Below, piece by piece: positions 16,148 through 26,825 of a DNA stretch of 38,993 bases; the stretch's first letter is position 1, and each line of letters begins with the position of its first letter. The position numbers and the translations under genes are program-made. The DNA comes from Cryomorphaceae bacterium. Its GTDB lineage: Bacteria > Bacteroidota > Bacteroidia > Flavobacteriales > Schleiferiaceae. The stretch covers positions 13,766 through 52,758 of the forward strand of contig JAHEGI010000006.1 in assembly GCA_024639785.1 (NCBI GenBank). Reading direction: 5' to 3'. The notes beneath the pieces are model-generated. The model worked only from the letters and a program-made list of their open reading frames with translations. It was not told the origin of the DNA and searched no databases.

Positions 16148-18621
16148 TTAGAACTGTTGGCCCAAGACAAAGTGAGTTTGCCATCCGGAGGCGCCATTTT
16201 GACCAGGCATATTGTCAAAACCATAGGCTAAATCCACGCCAAGTAATCCAAACATGGGCATGAAGATGCGCAGTCCAACTCCAGAAGAACGCTTCAATTC
16301 AAAGGGTCGATAGTCGGCAAAATTGTCATAGTTGTTCCCTGCCTCAGCAAAAGCCAGGACAAAGATCTGGGCATTTGGATTGGGTGAAAGCAAGTAGCGC
16401 AATTCTGTTGTGAACTTGTTATACAGGGCGCCTCCTCCGTCAGGAGTCAGACTGTAGTTGGTATATCCGCGCAGTCCAATGATTTCGCGACCGTCCAAGA
16501 CAAAGTTCTGAAGACCATCACCTCCTAGGTAGTAGCGTTCAAATGGCGGCAATCCATAGTCCTTGTTGTACGAGCCCAAGAAGCCGAATTCTGAGTAGGA
16601 ACGAACCACAAAATTTTTCATGATCTGGGCGTAATAATCACCCGAGAATTTCCACTTGTGGTATTCGATGAATTTGAACTTGTCTTCGGTGCTCAACTTA
16701 CTGTAGTCCCGTCCATCCAGCAATGAAACTGGAGGGGTGGCCTCCATGGTAAAGGCAATGCTCGATCCACGCGTTGGGAAGATCGGGAGGTCGCGGTTAT
16801 CCCGGCGTAAAGAGAGGGTGTAGGCTACGGAATTGGCGATGCCTGTGGTGAAGTTTCCGCCAACAAATGGATAATTGTTGATGTCAAAGCGACGGTACTC
16901 CAAAGCGTGATACAATGTAAAGTAGTCATCAGGCCACTTAAGGCGTTGCCCTTGACCCAAGGTCACCCCGGTAATCGCAATTTTCTGCGCGGTACTGTCC
17001 GTACGGCCGTTATAGTTCATGGTGTTGTGGTAGGCCGAGAACGTGACCGAATTCGGCTTTTTCCCTCCCCACCAGGGCTCTGTGAAGCTAAAATTGTAGG
17101 AACTATAATACGTGCCGTTCGTTTGCGCCCGAATGGTGATCGTCTGACCATCACCCGCAGGCAGTGGCTGCCAGGCTTTTTTGTTGAACAGATTACGGGA
17201 CGAGAAATTGTTAAAATTCAAACCCAAAGTGCCGACGACCGTATAGGCGCCCCACCCTCCTTGGAGTTCTAATTGGCTGGTCGATTGTTCAACCACCGAG
17301 TATTCTAGGTCTACGGTTCCTGTGACAGGATCGGGGATTGGTACGGGCGTAATTTGACGTGGATCGAAGTATCCCAATTGGCCTAATTCACGCACCGTTC
17401 GCATGATGTCTGCTTTCGAGAATAAGTCGCCTGGACGGGTCCGGATTTCGCGGTAAACTACGTGGTCATTCGTCCGTTCGTTTCCGTTGACGATGACTTT
17501 CCGCACGGTGGCTTGACGGCCTTCTCGGATGCGAATTTCCATATCGATGGAGTCGTTCTCCACCTTCACTTCGACCGGAATCACATTGGCAAATAAGTAC
17601 CCGTTGTTCAAGTAAAGGGAAGAAATATCATTGCTGTTAGGATCTCCGTTGATGCGTGTATTCAGGGCTTTCGCATCATATCGATCGCCAGGCTGAATCT
17701 TTAGAATCGACTCCAATACTTCCGTGGGATACTTGGAGTTGCCATAGAAGCTTATACTGCGGAAGTAGTAGGGACGACCTTCTTCGATCGTAATTTCTAC
17801 TTTGAGCATGTCTTCCACGCGGTACACGGTATCCTTGAGGATGCGCATGTCGCGATAGCCGGCCTCATTATAGGCTTCCACCAAAAGGGCCTTATCTGCC
17901 TCTAACTTGTCTCTAAGGAGTTTGGAAGTGGTAAAAATATTCCACCAGCGGTAGCGGTGGGTATCGTCCATGACGCGGCGAAGTTTGCCCGAAGTCAACG
18001 CGGTATTCCCGAAGAACTCAATGTCATCGATGCGTAATCGTGGTCCTGGAACCACATCAATGCGAAGTACGACGGCGTCCAAAAGGAGGCTATCGGATTC
18101 GGTAGAAATTTTTGCGGTGGCGTCGGGGAAGCCTTTCTCTTTGAAGTGCTTGAGAATGGCGTTTTTAGCCGTGATCTTCAAGTTTTCGGAGACGACCATA
18201 CCCCGATTGAGCTCGAGTAATTCTCTCAGCGCATCTTGCTTGCCCTTTTTGATTCCAGTAAAGTAATACTTGCTCAACTTGGGAAGGGTAGTCAGTCGGA
18301 ATTCTAGGTAAACGGTGCGATTGACCTTTTGGACCACAAAAAGTTGCACATCGGAGAAAAGTTCTTGATCCCACAAGTTGCGAATGGCTTGACCAATGCG
18401 CTCGGATGGGAATTGTACTTTATCGCCCACATTGAGACCCGAAAGAAGCCCAACCATGGTCGGATCAAGTTGATCTGCTCCGGAAACTGTAATTCCGCCG
18501 ATTTCATAATCCACCTCAGGCTTGATGTCAATCGCCTGACCCAGTTGAATTTGGGCGAAGCTCGCCATAGAGGTAAGAACCAGTAAAGCCACTGTGCTCA
18601 GGCGCTGTAATCGTCGTTTCA

Positions 18622-18622
<1 letters not shown>
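16148..18622 (-). CDS. bamA: Outer-membrane protein assembly factor BamA
   Basis: BamA inserts beta-barrel proteins into the outer membrane. The 824-residue product has a signal peptide (cut near residue 23, after SMASFA) and then several POTRA domains, for example EYEIGGITVSGADQL-like starts and VRKVIVNGNERTNDHVVYREI. A C-terminal 16-strand barrel begins near residue 460. The conserved VVEQSTSQLELQGGWG segment leads into the barrel, and the protein ends in an aromatic residue (LGQQF), as expected for a barrel signal. It lies between uppS and two ompH genes, the standard order in this phylum. Its ATG overlaps the uppS stop at 18622. No truncation is seen. Confidence 0.95.
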
Positions 18623-19346
<724 letters not shown>

Positions 19347-19350
<4 letters not shown>

Positions 19351-20171
19351 CGGTGTAGGAAGCTTGAACATTTTTCCATAAAGGCCTCCAGGTGGATTCC
19401 CATGCCAAGCCGCAAGATAAAATAGGCGTCGCGGGTTTGCGCATTTCCGCGGGCCATGCCCAGGGGCAGATTTAATCCAGAAGGATCAGCAAAATAGGCT
19501 GCCGCTTCTCCATAATTTTCTTGGATGACCGAGATGTCCGAATAGGTGCCATGCACATCGTCCAGGTAGTCGCTCGTTGTTTGGGTCCAGGTGGCTTCGA
19601 GATTGACTACCCACAAAGAATTGACTTGCACGCGCCATCCCAAACCAAAAGGCACGGTGCGTGCGCGGGTTGAATAGCGGGCCTCTGGATTGACGGAGGT
19701 GCCCTGTCCCTCTGTACCTAGCGGTTGTAAAGGGATCCACTCGCCTTGATAGTACCCGCGCGGCTCAAAGGTCATGAGGCCCATTCCCGCAAAGAGATAG
19801 GGGCTATGCTGAAAGTTAAAAGATGGAATGCGCTGCGAGAAGAAATCCACTTCCATTCGAGCTTGAACTGAACGGAAGGGCGTTTGCACGTGGAAATTCC
19901 TTTGCTGGCGCTCCGGCCAAGCACTTTGGGCATCATTGGCTTCGAGTCCGCCTTCACTATAGCCTAGGTGAAAAGCGTAGTGTGGATGCGCTTGAATTCG
20001 GTAGTCTAAATCCCAACTTCCACCCTGTGGCAAGGTGAGTCCAGCGGGTCCTACATCGCCCATCAAACGGGTGCCTCCCCAGCTCAGCGTAAGTTCTTGA
20101 GAACGCTGTGCCCAGGCCCCCGCAGAAACGGTGACCAAAGTGAGGAAAGTAAGAAGACGTAATGTGCCCAT
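19347..20171 (-). CDS. DUF6089-type outer-membrane beta-barrel protein
   Basis: This 274-residue protein has a signal peptide (MGTLRLLTFLTLVTVSAGAWAQ) and alternating polar/hydrophobic strands rich in Tyr, Gly and Trp. It contains SPYLFAGMGLMTFEPRGYY and PFGLGWRVQVNSLWVVNLEATW, as expected of a small outer-membrane barrel. A protein of this type is found between nadK and uppS in many Bacteroidota and is annotated DUF6089; its function is not known to me. The readable frame extends upstream to a TTG at 20192, but that stretch is the TATCTTTG promoter-like box, and the signal peptide starts at ATG 20171. It may help envelope assembly, judged only by its neighbours bamA and ompH. Confidence 0.85.
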
Positions 20172-20181
20172 AATTAGCCCG

Positions 20182-20189
20182 CAAAGATA
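20182..20189 (-). promoter_or_regulatory. Putative -7 promoter box (TATCTTTG) inside the envelope cluster
   Basis: TATCTTTG on the minus strand matches TAnnTTTG and ends 10 bases before the ATG at 20171, in the 35-base gap after nadK. It suggests that the DUF6089-uppS-bamA-ompH-murI part can be transcribed on its own, apart from nadK. Confidence 0.45.
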
Positions 20190-20206
20190 CAATTTGCCGG
20201 GGGAGC

Positions 20207-21091
20207 TCAGTTCCTGCGATCCAGTCCCCAGAGCAGTTTATTGCGCAAGGTGGAAGCGAAATCGGTATAGGCGGTGCGAACAAGTTTGAATCGGAAATCG
20301 GCTCGCCGTAAAGTGAGCTCAGTTTCGCAGTCCAAAGTGAACACCCGCGAGTCCAATGACGCCAGGAAATTACCCTCCCGGGCCTCCACCTTGATGCTAA
20401 TGGTGTCGGCATTAGGTATAACGAGGGGACGCACCGTCAAATTGTGCGGAGCGATAGGGGTAAGGATAAAATTATTTGACCCCGGCAGTAGAATAGGCCC
20501 TCCGCAACTCAGATTATAGCCCGTAGATCCCGTTGGCGTGGATATCAAGAGGCCATCTGCCCAGTAGGTATTTAGGAATTCTCCATTGAGCGAAACATGG
20601 ATGGAAATCATACTGGTTGTGCCTTTGCGGCTCACGGCAATTTCGTTGAGGGCAAAATTGGGTTGAATGATATCATCCGAAGCGGTGTGCGCTTCCAAAG
20701 CATTTCGTTCGTCCAAACTATAGTCACCGGCCAAAATTGCTTTGAGCGCCATAGGGGCCTCATCACGTGTGATATTCGCTAGGAATCCAAGGCGTCCCGT
20801 GTTCAGTCCAATAATCGGAATGCCGGAACGCTCCACTAAGGTGCTGGCATCCAAAATGGTTCCATCGCCTCCGATGACCAAGAGAAAATCAGGGGCACAG
20901 GCCTGTAGCTCTGCGGCATTCTTGAATTCGGGAAACTCCCAGCCTACGGCCCACTGTTCATTGATTCGATGCTGGAATCCACGGTACATGATTAATTCAC
21001 AGCCCTCTTGGAGCAGGGAGTTAATCGTTCGCTCGACAAAAGTTTGGACCTCGTCGGGAATGCGCTTTCCGAAAATTGCCATTCGTGCCAT
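20207..21091 (-). CDS. nadK: NAD kinase
   Basis: The enzyme phosphorylates NAD to NADP in the cytosol. The 294-residue protein has the catalytic GGDGTILDAS motif and the NE-type segment FALNEIAVSRKGTTSMISIHVSLNGEF. The glycine-rich WADGLLISTPTGSTGYNLSCGGPIL is followed by the closing TPIAPHNLTVRPLVIP. All are family hallmarks. ATG 21091 follows the CBS protein stop by 2 bases; a second in-frame ATG at 21082 is possible. It lies in the conserved Bacteroidota order CBS - nadK - DUF6089 - uppS. Confidence 0.96.
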   Translation of the reverse strand: MARMAIFGKRIPDEVQTFVERTINSLLQEGCELIMYRGFQHRINEQWAVGWEFPEFKNAAELQACAPDFLLVIGGDGTILDASTLVERSGIPIIGLNTGRLGFLANITRDEAPMALKAILAGDYSLDERNALEAHTASDDIIQPNFALNEIAVSRKGTTSMISIHVSLNGEFLNTYWADGLLISTPTGSTGYNLSCGGPILLPGSNNFILTPIAPHNLTVRPLVIPNADTISIKVEAREGNFLASLDSRVFTLDCETELTLRRADFRFKLVRTAYTDFASTLRNKLLWGLDRRN

Positions 21092-21093
21092 AC

Positions 21094-21711
21094 TCAAAGG
21101 TCCAAATAATGAAGTAAGTGATCCAGATTATCTTCCACTTCTTCAGCGCGATACCCCTTTGGGTAATAGCCCAAAATGGTGCAGCCGAATCGTTCAAGTG
21201 TCGCTAATGCCGCCGTGGGGTCGATTTGATCCAAGCGGGCAAAGGATCGAAAAACGTTTCTTTCAGGTACTAAATCCGTGGAAAAAGCGACCACGCGCAC
21301 CCCTTCGGCCTCAATGCCACGGATCCACTCCCCACCAAAATGTTGAGAAATGGGGTGTTCAAACCAAATGGTGGATCCGGGAAGTTGAAATGCCCACTGG
21401 CTGCCAATCCGTTCTGCAATGTCTTGACTTTTATAACTGCCTTGGAACGTCTCTTTTTCACATACGGCGACACAATCTACCTCCCATGCGCTGGCTATGG
21501 CGAGGGCATCTACGGGATGTTGTGCAACCTGAATGGCGGGTACGGAGAGAACATGCCCATCAGGCCCCATGAGCCCAGAATACAATCCTTCTTCGACCAC
21601 GGGCCAAAAGCGTGTTCGGCTTTCCTGTGTTCGGAGCTCGTAGTCCTCCTCAGAACAACTTTCTTGAAGTGGTCTAGGATGGGTCAAAAGCAAGTCATTC
21701 CAATCCAACAT
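21094..21711 (-). CDS. CBS-domain-like protein upstream of nadK
   Basis: This 205-residue soluble protein resembles the CBS-domain proteins that lie between pdxJ and nadK in many Bacteroidota. A CBS-like half is visible around [30 protein letters not shown] later part ([49 protein letters not shown]) has an ACT- or CBS-like alternation of strands and helices. The nucleotide ligand, if any, is not readable. It is separated from pdxJ by a 48-base divergent gap and from nadK by 2 bases. It may sense adenine nucleotides for nadK, but that is only inference from position. Confidence 0.7.
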   Translation of the reverse strand: MLDWNDLLLTHPRPLQESCSEEDYELRTQESRTRFWPVVEEGLYSGLMGPDGHVLSVPAIQVAQHPVDALAIASAWEVDCVAVCEKETFQGSYKSQDIAERIGSQWAFQLPGSTIWFEHPISQHFGGEWIRGIEAEGVRVVAFSTDLVPERNVFRSFARLDQIDPTAALATLERFGCTILGYYPKGYRAEEVEDNLDHLLHYLDL

Positions 21712-21715
21712 AGGA

Positions 21716-21723
21716 CGAAGTTA
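21716..21723 (-). promoter_or_regulatory. Putative -7-like box (TAACTTCG) before the CBS-nadK operon
   Basis: TAACTTCG differs from TAnnTTTG at one position and ends 4 bases before the ATG of the CBS gene, the same spacing as at nfu. A TTG reads on the minus strand 23 bases further upstream (21747-21749). Confidence 0.35.
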
Positions 21724-21759
21724 GCCCGGATGCCCGAACTTTGGGCCAAATTCTCATCT

Positions 21760-22488
21760 ATGGCCATGGAACCTGCCCATTTAAGTGTCAATATCAACAA
21801 AATAGCTACCCTTCGCAATGCCCGCGGCGGGGAGCAACCCAATGTGCTCGAGGCGGCCCGACGCATACAGGACTTTGGTGCTCAGGGAATCACTATTCAC
21901 CCGCGTCCAGATGAACGGCACATTCGATATGCGGACGCCCGTGCGCTGCGCGCGGTGGTGCATCAAGAATTCAATATCGAAGGGTATCCAGACCGTCGAT
22001 TCATGGATCTCGTGCTGGAATGCAAGCCAGAGCAGGTCACCTTGGTTCCTGATGGCCCCGATGTGTTGACGAGCAACGCGGGGTGGGATACGTTGGAGCA
22101 TGGGGCATTTCTGGCAGAAGTCCTGAAGGAATTCAAGCAAGCAGGTATACGCAGCTCATTGTTTATTGAATGCGATGCGAAGCGGATTGAAGCCGCAGCG
22201 GCACTTGGAGCAGATCGTATCGAGCTGTATACGGAGGCCTATGCAAAAGGATATGGCCAAGATCGCGCTGGTGCGATTGCACCGTATATAGAAGCAGCGG
22301 CCTTTGCAAAGTCTATCGGACTCGGAGTAAATGCGGGCCATGATTTAAGCGCTGAAAATTTGGCTTACTTCGCCCAAAACATGCCTTACCTCGATGAGGT
22401 GAGCATTGGGCATGCGCTCATTTCTGAGGCCTTGTACTTGGGTCTAGAAAACACCGTTCAGCGCTACCGACATTTGATGCAACGCTAA
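21760..22488 (+). CDS. pdxJ: Pyridoxine 5'-phosphate synthase
   Basis: This enzyme closes the ring of vitamin B6, condensing 3-amino-2-oxopropyl phosphate with deoxyxylulose 5-phosphate. The 242-residue TIM barrel begins [22 protein letters not shown] and contains [15 protein letters not shown] with the active-site histidine and arginines. It ends with [15 protein letters not shown] and [13 protein letters not shown], the phosphate-binding loops. ATG 21760 is chosen because conserved sequence begins at once; the frame upstream overlaps the divergent CBS gene. The stop TAA overlaps the ATG of the next gene by one base. Confidence 0.97.
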   Translation: MAMEPAHLSVNINKIATLRNARGGEQPNVLEAARRIQDFGAQGITIHPRPDERHIRYADARALRAVVHQEFNIEGYPDRRFMDLVLECKPEQVTLVPDGPDVLTSNAGWDTLEHGAFLAEVLKEFKQAGIRSSLFIECDAKRIEAAAALGADRIELYTEAYAKGYGQDRAGAIAPYIEAAAFAKSIGLGVNAGHDLSAENLAYFAQNMPYLDEVSIGHALISEALYLGLENTVQRYRHLMQR

Positions 22489-23273
22489 TGGCTGTTTTGC
22501 CTCTCGCAAGTAAAATCATGGGTAACGGGGGTGAACCGTTACTTGTGCTGCATGGATTATTCGGCATGGGGGACAACTGGGCGTCTCATGCACGAATTTG
22601 GGGGGAACAGGGAATGGATGTGCACCTCCTTGATTTGCGCAATCATGGGCGTTCGCCACACGCGGCGTCTCATACGTATGCTGACATGGTGGAAGATGTG
22701 AAAGCCTATGCACTGGAGCATTTTGGCGAGCGTCCCGTGCGTTGGCTGGGCCACAGTATGGGAGGGAAGACGGTCATGGCCTTAGCTGTCCGCTACCCAT
22801 CCCTAGTAGATCGGTTGGCCGTCATTGATATCGGCCCGAAGGCCTATCCGCCACACCATCAATCGGTGGTGGATGCGATGCACCAGTTGGATTTTGGACA
22901 ACTAAAAAGCCGAACAGAAGCGGATCGGGCCTTAGAGCCTTGGATGCCGGATTGGGGCATGCGACAATTCTTGCTGAAAAACCTGGAATGGAAGGAGCAG
23001 GGGCAACTGGGCTGGAAATTCAATTTACCCGTTTTGGAAGGTCAAATGGGTCGCATTGGTCAGGCCTTGCAACCGGAAGATCGATACATCGGTTCCACCT
23101 TATTTGTCCGAGGGGAGAAGAGTGGCTACATCCTGGATGAAGATTGGTCAGGGATTATGGATCATTTCCCCTTGGCTCGTTTGGAGTCTGTTCCTGAAGC
23201 TGGACATTGGGTGCACGCGGAGAAGCCGGACGAATTTCAATCGGCTGTCTTGCCATTTTTACTCGAAGGGTAG
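22488..23273 (+). CDS. Alpha/beta-fold hydrolase (YbfF-like esterase)
   Basis: The 261-residue protein has the alpha/beta hydrolase pattern: an oxyanion-type HGLFGMGDNWASHARIW, LLDLRNHGRSPHA, and the nucleophile elbow GHSMGGKTVMAL with Ser90. The late histidine is in VPEAGHWVHAEKP. These features match YbfF-type thioesterase/esterases, which cleave short acyl or malonyl esters in vitro, so the physiological substrate is unknown. Its ATG overlaps the pdxJ TAA (TAATG), so it is coupled to vitamin B6 synthesis. No signal peptide is present, which makes it cytosolic. Confidence 0.88.
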   Translation: MAVLPLASKIMGNGGEPLLVLHGLFGMGDNWASHARIWGEQGMDVHLLDLRNHGRSPHAASHTYADMVEDVKAYALEHFGERPVRWLGHSMGGKTVMALAVRYPSLVDRLAVIDIGPKAYPPHHQSVVDAMHQLDFGQLKSRTEADRALEPWMPDWGMRQFLLKNLEWKEQGQLGWKFNLPVLEGQMGRIGQALQPEDRYIGSTLFVRGEKSGYILDEDWSGIMDHFPLARLESVPEAGHWVHAEKPDEFQSAVLPFLLEG

Positions 23274-23361
23274 GGAATTCGAGCTTTGCATTCAGGTTTG
23301 CACGCTCGTGTTCCGAGGAGCCACGAGAAGTCTAAACCTTTAAATGGTTTTCACGCCTGGA

Positions 23362-23799
23362 TCAGCCCCCAAAATGGTACTGCAACTTCACTGGAATGAC
23401 ACGGCCGTCATGGGTGAATCGTTGATTAGCGACATCGGGCCGGGAGAACATACTTCGTGCACCGTTCGAAAAGGCATAGGGCTCCGTTGGCTGTCCAAAA
23501 ATCCCTTTATCTAACTCGTTGTTGCCATTGAGGTCTAGGTAGTAGGAGGCGGTGTAAATTCCTACTTTTTTAGGGCCAATGGTGACACGTTGCTTTAGGG
23601 AGGTGGCAGCGAAAGGAAATTGTTCAATCAGGGTCCCGTTGGCGTCGTGAAGAGAAACCATCCATTGGGCACTTTTTGGAAGGGTCTCCACCTCGGGGGC
23701 GGACAGGTCAAAGACCATTTGGCCCGATTGCCCGAGGAGGCCGATGGACCAGAGAAAAAGGAGGCTAGTGAACAAAGCACGCATACGGGGAAAACGCAT
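23362..23799 (-). CDS. DUF2141-domain secreted protein
   Basis: This 145-residue protein has a signal peptide (ending near GLLGQS, about residue 24) and a DUF2141 domain. The domain shows YTASYYLDLNGNNELDKGIFGQPTEPYAFSNGARSMF, the hallmark 'D-N-G-N-N-x-L-D ... G-x-P-x-E-P-Y-x-F-S-N-x-A' pattern. The Asp/Asn-rich loop may bind calcium. Function is unknown; the family is common in periplasm or outer membrane of Bacteroidota. A second in-frame ATG at 23784 would give a shorter signal sequence. The gene lies 30 bases downstream of a strong terminator, so it needs its own promoter. Confidence 0.8.
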   Translation of the reverse strand: MRFPRMRALFTSLLFLWSIGLLGQSGQMVFDLSAPEVETLPKSAQWMVSLHDANGTLIEQFPFAATSLKQRVTIGPKKVGIYTASYYLDLNGNNELDKGIFGQPTEPYAFSNGARSMFSRPDVANQRFTHDGRVIPVKLQYHFGG

Positions 23800-23829
23800 G
23801 GGAGGGTGAAAAGTTCCGGAAGAACAGGC

Positions 23830-23857
23830 AAAAAAAAACCGGAGACTAATGCTCCGG
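23830..23857 (-). terminator. Intrinsic terminator after the T9SS sorting-domain gene
   Basis: On the minus strand CCGGAG (23857-23852) pairs with CTCCGG (23844-23839) around a 7-base loop, followed by a run of nine T. It lies 22 bases after the stop at 23880 and separates that gene from the DUF2141 gene. Confidence 0.9.
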
Positions 23858-23879
23858 ATATAGAAAACGTTTTAAGCGA

Positions 23880-24260
23880 TTAGCGCATCAAGACTACGCT
23901 GCCTTTTTCTTCGAGGCGGGTAGTTTCTTGGCCACTTGGGACCGTGTAGAGCGCTAAAAGGTGCCAGAGGTACACGCCCTCCTTCAATTGACGCCCGTTG
24001 TAGGAGCCATCCCAAGATTCTGTTGGGTTAATGCTCTCGAAGACCAAACGGCCGTATCGATCAAAAACGCGTAAACGATACTCCAAGGGCTCACAGGCCT
24101 CCGTGACCAACACGCGAAATTCATCATTCGTATTGTCGCGGTTAGGAGTAAAGGCATTTGGGGCAAACACACCACACTCATTGTTGGGGTTTGGATTGGT
24201 CTGAGCCTGTCCAGAGAGGCCCAACGCCATGAATGCCAATGCAAATAGAATACGTCGCAT
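23880..24260 (-). CDS. Stand-alone T9SS type-B sorting domain protein (CHU_C / gliding-motility C-terminal domain)
   Basis: The 126-residue product is a signal peptide (MRRILFALAFMALGLSGQAQ) followed almost at once by a complete T9SS type-B C-terminal domain. The domain starts APNAFTPNRDNTNDEFRVL, continues LRVFDRYGRLVFESINPTESWDGSYNGRQLKEGVYLWHLLAL and ends KGSVVLMR. Such domains normally sit at the end of large adhesins or enzymes and direct them through the type IX system to the surface. Here no cargo is attached. A full promoter (TTG, 20 bases, TACATTTG) and a strong terminator frame it as its own transcript. It may be a very short surface protein, a decoy, or the leftover of a longer gene, but no frameshifted cargo is seen upstream. 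Confidence 0.88.
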   Translation of the reverse strand: MRRILFALAFMALGLSGQAQTNPNPNNECGVFAPNAFTPNRDNTNDEFRVLVTEACEPLEYRLRVFDRYGRLVFESINPTESWDGSYNGRQLKEGVYLWHLLALYTVPSGQETTRLEEKGSVVLMR

Positions 24261-24264
24261 GTTT

Positions 24265-24295
24265 CAAATGTAGCAGAAAAATCAGAGGAAATCAA
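24265..24295 (-). promoter_or_regulatory. Bacteroidota-type promoter (TTG - N20 - TACATTTG) of the sorting-domain gene
   Basis: On the minus strand TTG (24295-24293) is followed after 20 bases by TACATTTG (24272-24265), an exact -33/-7 match with normal spacing. The ATG at 24260 follows after 4 bases, so the transcript is probably leaderless or nearly so. This is the best-formed promoter seen in the window. Confidence 0.65.
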
Positions 24296-24311
24296 GCCTT
24301 TGATGGAAGCC

Positions 24312-26825
24312 TCATGAGCGGCTGAACGAACGAACTATTTCGCTGAACGAACGATTTGTATCGGGCTCTTCTTCCCACTCAAATTGGTATTTCTTTTCGG
24401 GAATTACAGGCCGCTCAACGGGCTTCTGAAATATATTTCGGAGGTCTTGACCTTGCTTTTTCCAGTCCTCTTGAACTGAGGATTTGATGTCCTGACTGAG
24501 GGCTTTTCGATCTAAACTAAATTTCAATTGGTCTGCAGGACCGACAATGTGGATTGGAATCCAAACGGGACCTCGGGCTGACTCTTCAGCGATAAATGCG
24601 TCTAGATCTTTGGACCGCGCAGGTTTTTTGCCTCCCACAAGGTCACGTAGCTGCATTTGCAAGGTGAAGTCCATCACATTGTCAAAACGATGTTGGCCCG
24701 CGACCTTGAGCACTAAAGCGTTGTTTTCCAGGGTCATTTCTGGGATGTAAACGATTTCATTTGCGATGCGCAGTTGATTTTGGACGGTGCCAAAACGCAC
24801 GTCCTTCAGGTCTTCCACTTCGGCAAATCGCGACAATTCCAACAGGGGATCAAATTGGGTGATTCGACCTTTTGAGACTTGAAAATCCACCGTTGCCAAC
24901 AAGGCGGAACTTTGAAGATTAAAGTCAGCGTCAAATGGCGCCGAAAGCCGTAAAGTGGCATCCAATATCCCACTTAGGTTTTTATCTGTGAGTTGGTTCT
25001 GGCCAAAATTGTCCATGGATTGCATGAGCGACTTGAGGTCAACCTGCTGAATTCGGCCATCTAAAAGGAGTTGCCCACGGTCCTCTGGGAGCGGAACCCA
25101 TTCAATGCGACCCGCCAGACTTCCGCCCGAATGCCTCAAAAACACATTGTCGGATTCGATGTGAAGGCCCTGTCCGGAAAAACGTCCAGATGCATCTGTG
25201 GCAACAAACTTCCCATAACGCAAGCGATCCACTGCGAGACTTAGATCATAACTATCGGTAAAATCTTCGCCATCATCCGGTTCGCCCGTGAAATTGGCAT
25301 TCCAAATTTCCCAGCCTGTGATGTCCTCGATGAACCACTCTCTTCCAGTGATTCGGAGGGTATAGTGATAGGCATTGTCCGATAATACATTCGCTACCGT
25401 ACCAGAAATGCGCGCCGAAGTCTTGCCCGTTTGAAGTTGCGCTTCTTCGATGCCGATATCTTGGCCCAAAAGGTTCAGTTTGGCTAGAGGGATTTGCGTG
25501 TTTTGCTTAGCTCCCTCAATCTGAAGCAGGGCATCGCGTACCGTGAGGTTTCCCGACCAGAGGCCACCCCAAAGGCCTTCCTCTGCGAGAGCTTCGAGCG
25601 AAGAAAAATTCTGCTTCCAACCAATAGACCCTTCGATGTTTCCTTGGCTCCCTGACCATGTGGAATATTCCAGCCAATGGATTAGGTCCATGAGGTTGTC
25701 ACGGCCATTGATTTTAAGACGCGCTTGCGCTCTTGGCTGAGCCAAATTGTCCATTCTAAAGCTGCCGCTCAACTCCGAATTGCGGGATCGAAAGGCAAAG
25801 GATGAAATATCTAATGTGGCTGTTTCTAAGCGTGCTTGCGAACCGTTGTCAAAAATCACATGGGCGCGAACGTCATCTCCTACAATCCAACCAGAGCTTG
25901 CATTGAGGCGCCCATTTTTCCAATCGCCTTCTGCTTTGATGCGTGAACCAGCAGGGGTGGTGCTTGCCACGACGCGAAGATCCAATGTGCCATCGGCAAC
26001 AATTGTACTTGGATCAGGAATCAGTGCTTTTGGCAGTAGGGCCATCACATCCGTCATATCCAAATTTTCTGCCGAGGCAGTCCACTGGCCCAGGCCATTC
26101 TGAATGCTCCCATTCAAGTCGAGTTCCCAATCATTGATGGTCACTTGGCCGTTGTCGACTAATAGTTGATCTACCTCGCTGTTGCTGTAGACCTCCATAG
26201 CGCCTTGGACTCGAACCGCTTGATCGTTCCAATTGGGGAAGAGCAATTCCCACTGAACCTTGGCGTCCATTTGGGCTGCGTCAAGAATACCTGCCAATTT
26301 GATGCGCTCGGCGATGAATCCGACCTCCCATGGGGTGTCTCCATAGCCTTCGAGATGGATTCGTGAATTGAGCAAGCTGAAGCCTTTCAGGTCCAGGTAT
26401 GAATCCGTTTGACTGCTGTCTGCTTTAAGGATGCTAAAATTGTTCTCATCCTCCTCCCAGCGAAGTTTCAGCAGCCCATTTTGGGCGGTAACTCGCCGAA
26501 GCACGGTCTCCCCCCGAAGAACGCTGAAGAGCCCAAATTGAGCATAGACTTCCTGGAAGTAAAGGAGGGTGTCCCCGCTCCCAATTCGCAGCGGATCTTC
26601 GATAAAAACCTCGTCCAATCGGAGCGAAATGTCGGGAAATTGCCCGAGGATATCGAGGTCCAAACCGCTCGCCTGCACAGGGACAGAGAGCTGTTCATTC
26701 ACGACCGTCAGTAGGCGTGAACGCAGCGCGTCCGAATCCGATTGTATATAGGCTATGAGTCCTCCTAGCCCAAGGGTCACCAGGCCGAGAGTGATGGCGA
26801 GGGCAAGGAGGATTTTGCGAATCAC
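24312..26825 (-). CDS. AsmA-family envelope protein
   Basis: This 837-residue protein has one N-terminal membrane helix (MIRKILLALAITLGLVTLGLGGLIAYI) and a long beta-rich periplasmic body. It begins with SRLLTVVNEQLSVPVQASGLDLDILGQFPDISLRLDEV, the typical AsmA opening. The C-terminal AsmA part includes LEDVRFGTVQNQLRIANEIVYIPEMTLENNALVLKVAGQHRF-like sequence and a charged tail. AsmA-like proteins form lipid-groove bridges between inner and outer membrane and influence phospholipid transport and outer-membrane protein assembly. The start overlaps the pseudouridine synthase stop (26822-26825). The family is clear, while the exact role is inferred from relatives. Confidence 0.85.
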   Translation of the reverse strand: MIRKILLALAITLGLVTLGLGGLIAYIQSDSDALRSRLLTVVNEQLSVPVQASGLDLDILGQFPDISLRLDEVFIEDPLRIGSGDTLLYFQEVYAQFGLFSVLRGETVLRRVTAQNGLLKLRWEEDENNFSILKADSSQTDSYLDLKGFSLLNSRIHLEGYGDTPWEVGFIAERIKLAGILDAAQMDAKVQWELLFPNWNDQAVRVQGAMEVYSNSEVDQLLVDNGQVTINDWELDLNGSIQNGLGQWTASAENLDMTDVMALLPKALIPDPSTIVADGTLDLRVVASTTPAGSRIKAEGDWKNGRLNASSGWIVGDDVRAHVIFDNGSQARLETATLDISSFAFRSRNSELSGSFRMDNLAQPRAQARLKINGRDNLMDLIHWLEYSTWSGSQGNIEGSIGWKQNFSSLEALAEEGLWGGLWSGNLTVRDALLQIEGAKQNTQIPLAKLNLLGQDIGIEEAQLQTGKTSARISGTVANVLSDNAYHYTLRITGREWFIEDITGWEIWNANFTGEPDDGEDFTDSYDLSLAVDRLRYGKFVATDASGRFSGQGLHIESDNVFLRHSGGSLAGRIEWVPLPEDRGQLLLDGRIQQVDLKSLMQSMDNFGQNQLTDKNLSGILDATLRLSAPFDADFNLQSSALLATVDFQVSKGRITQFDPLLELSRFAEVEDLKDVRFGTVQNQLRIANEIVYIPEMTLENNALVLKVAGQHRFDNVMDFTLQMQLRDLVGGKKPARSKDLDAFIAEESARGPVWIPIHIVGPADQLKFSLDRKALSQDIKSSVQEDWKKQGQDLRNIFQKPVERPVIPEKKYQFEWEEEPDTNRSFSEIVRSFSRS

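Noticed and set aside
23274-23361. aaacc...ggttt inverted repeat between the hydrolase and DUF2141 genes
   Set aside because: Only 5 paired bases with an AT loop and no T run; too weak to call a terminator.
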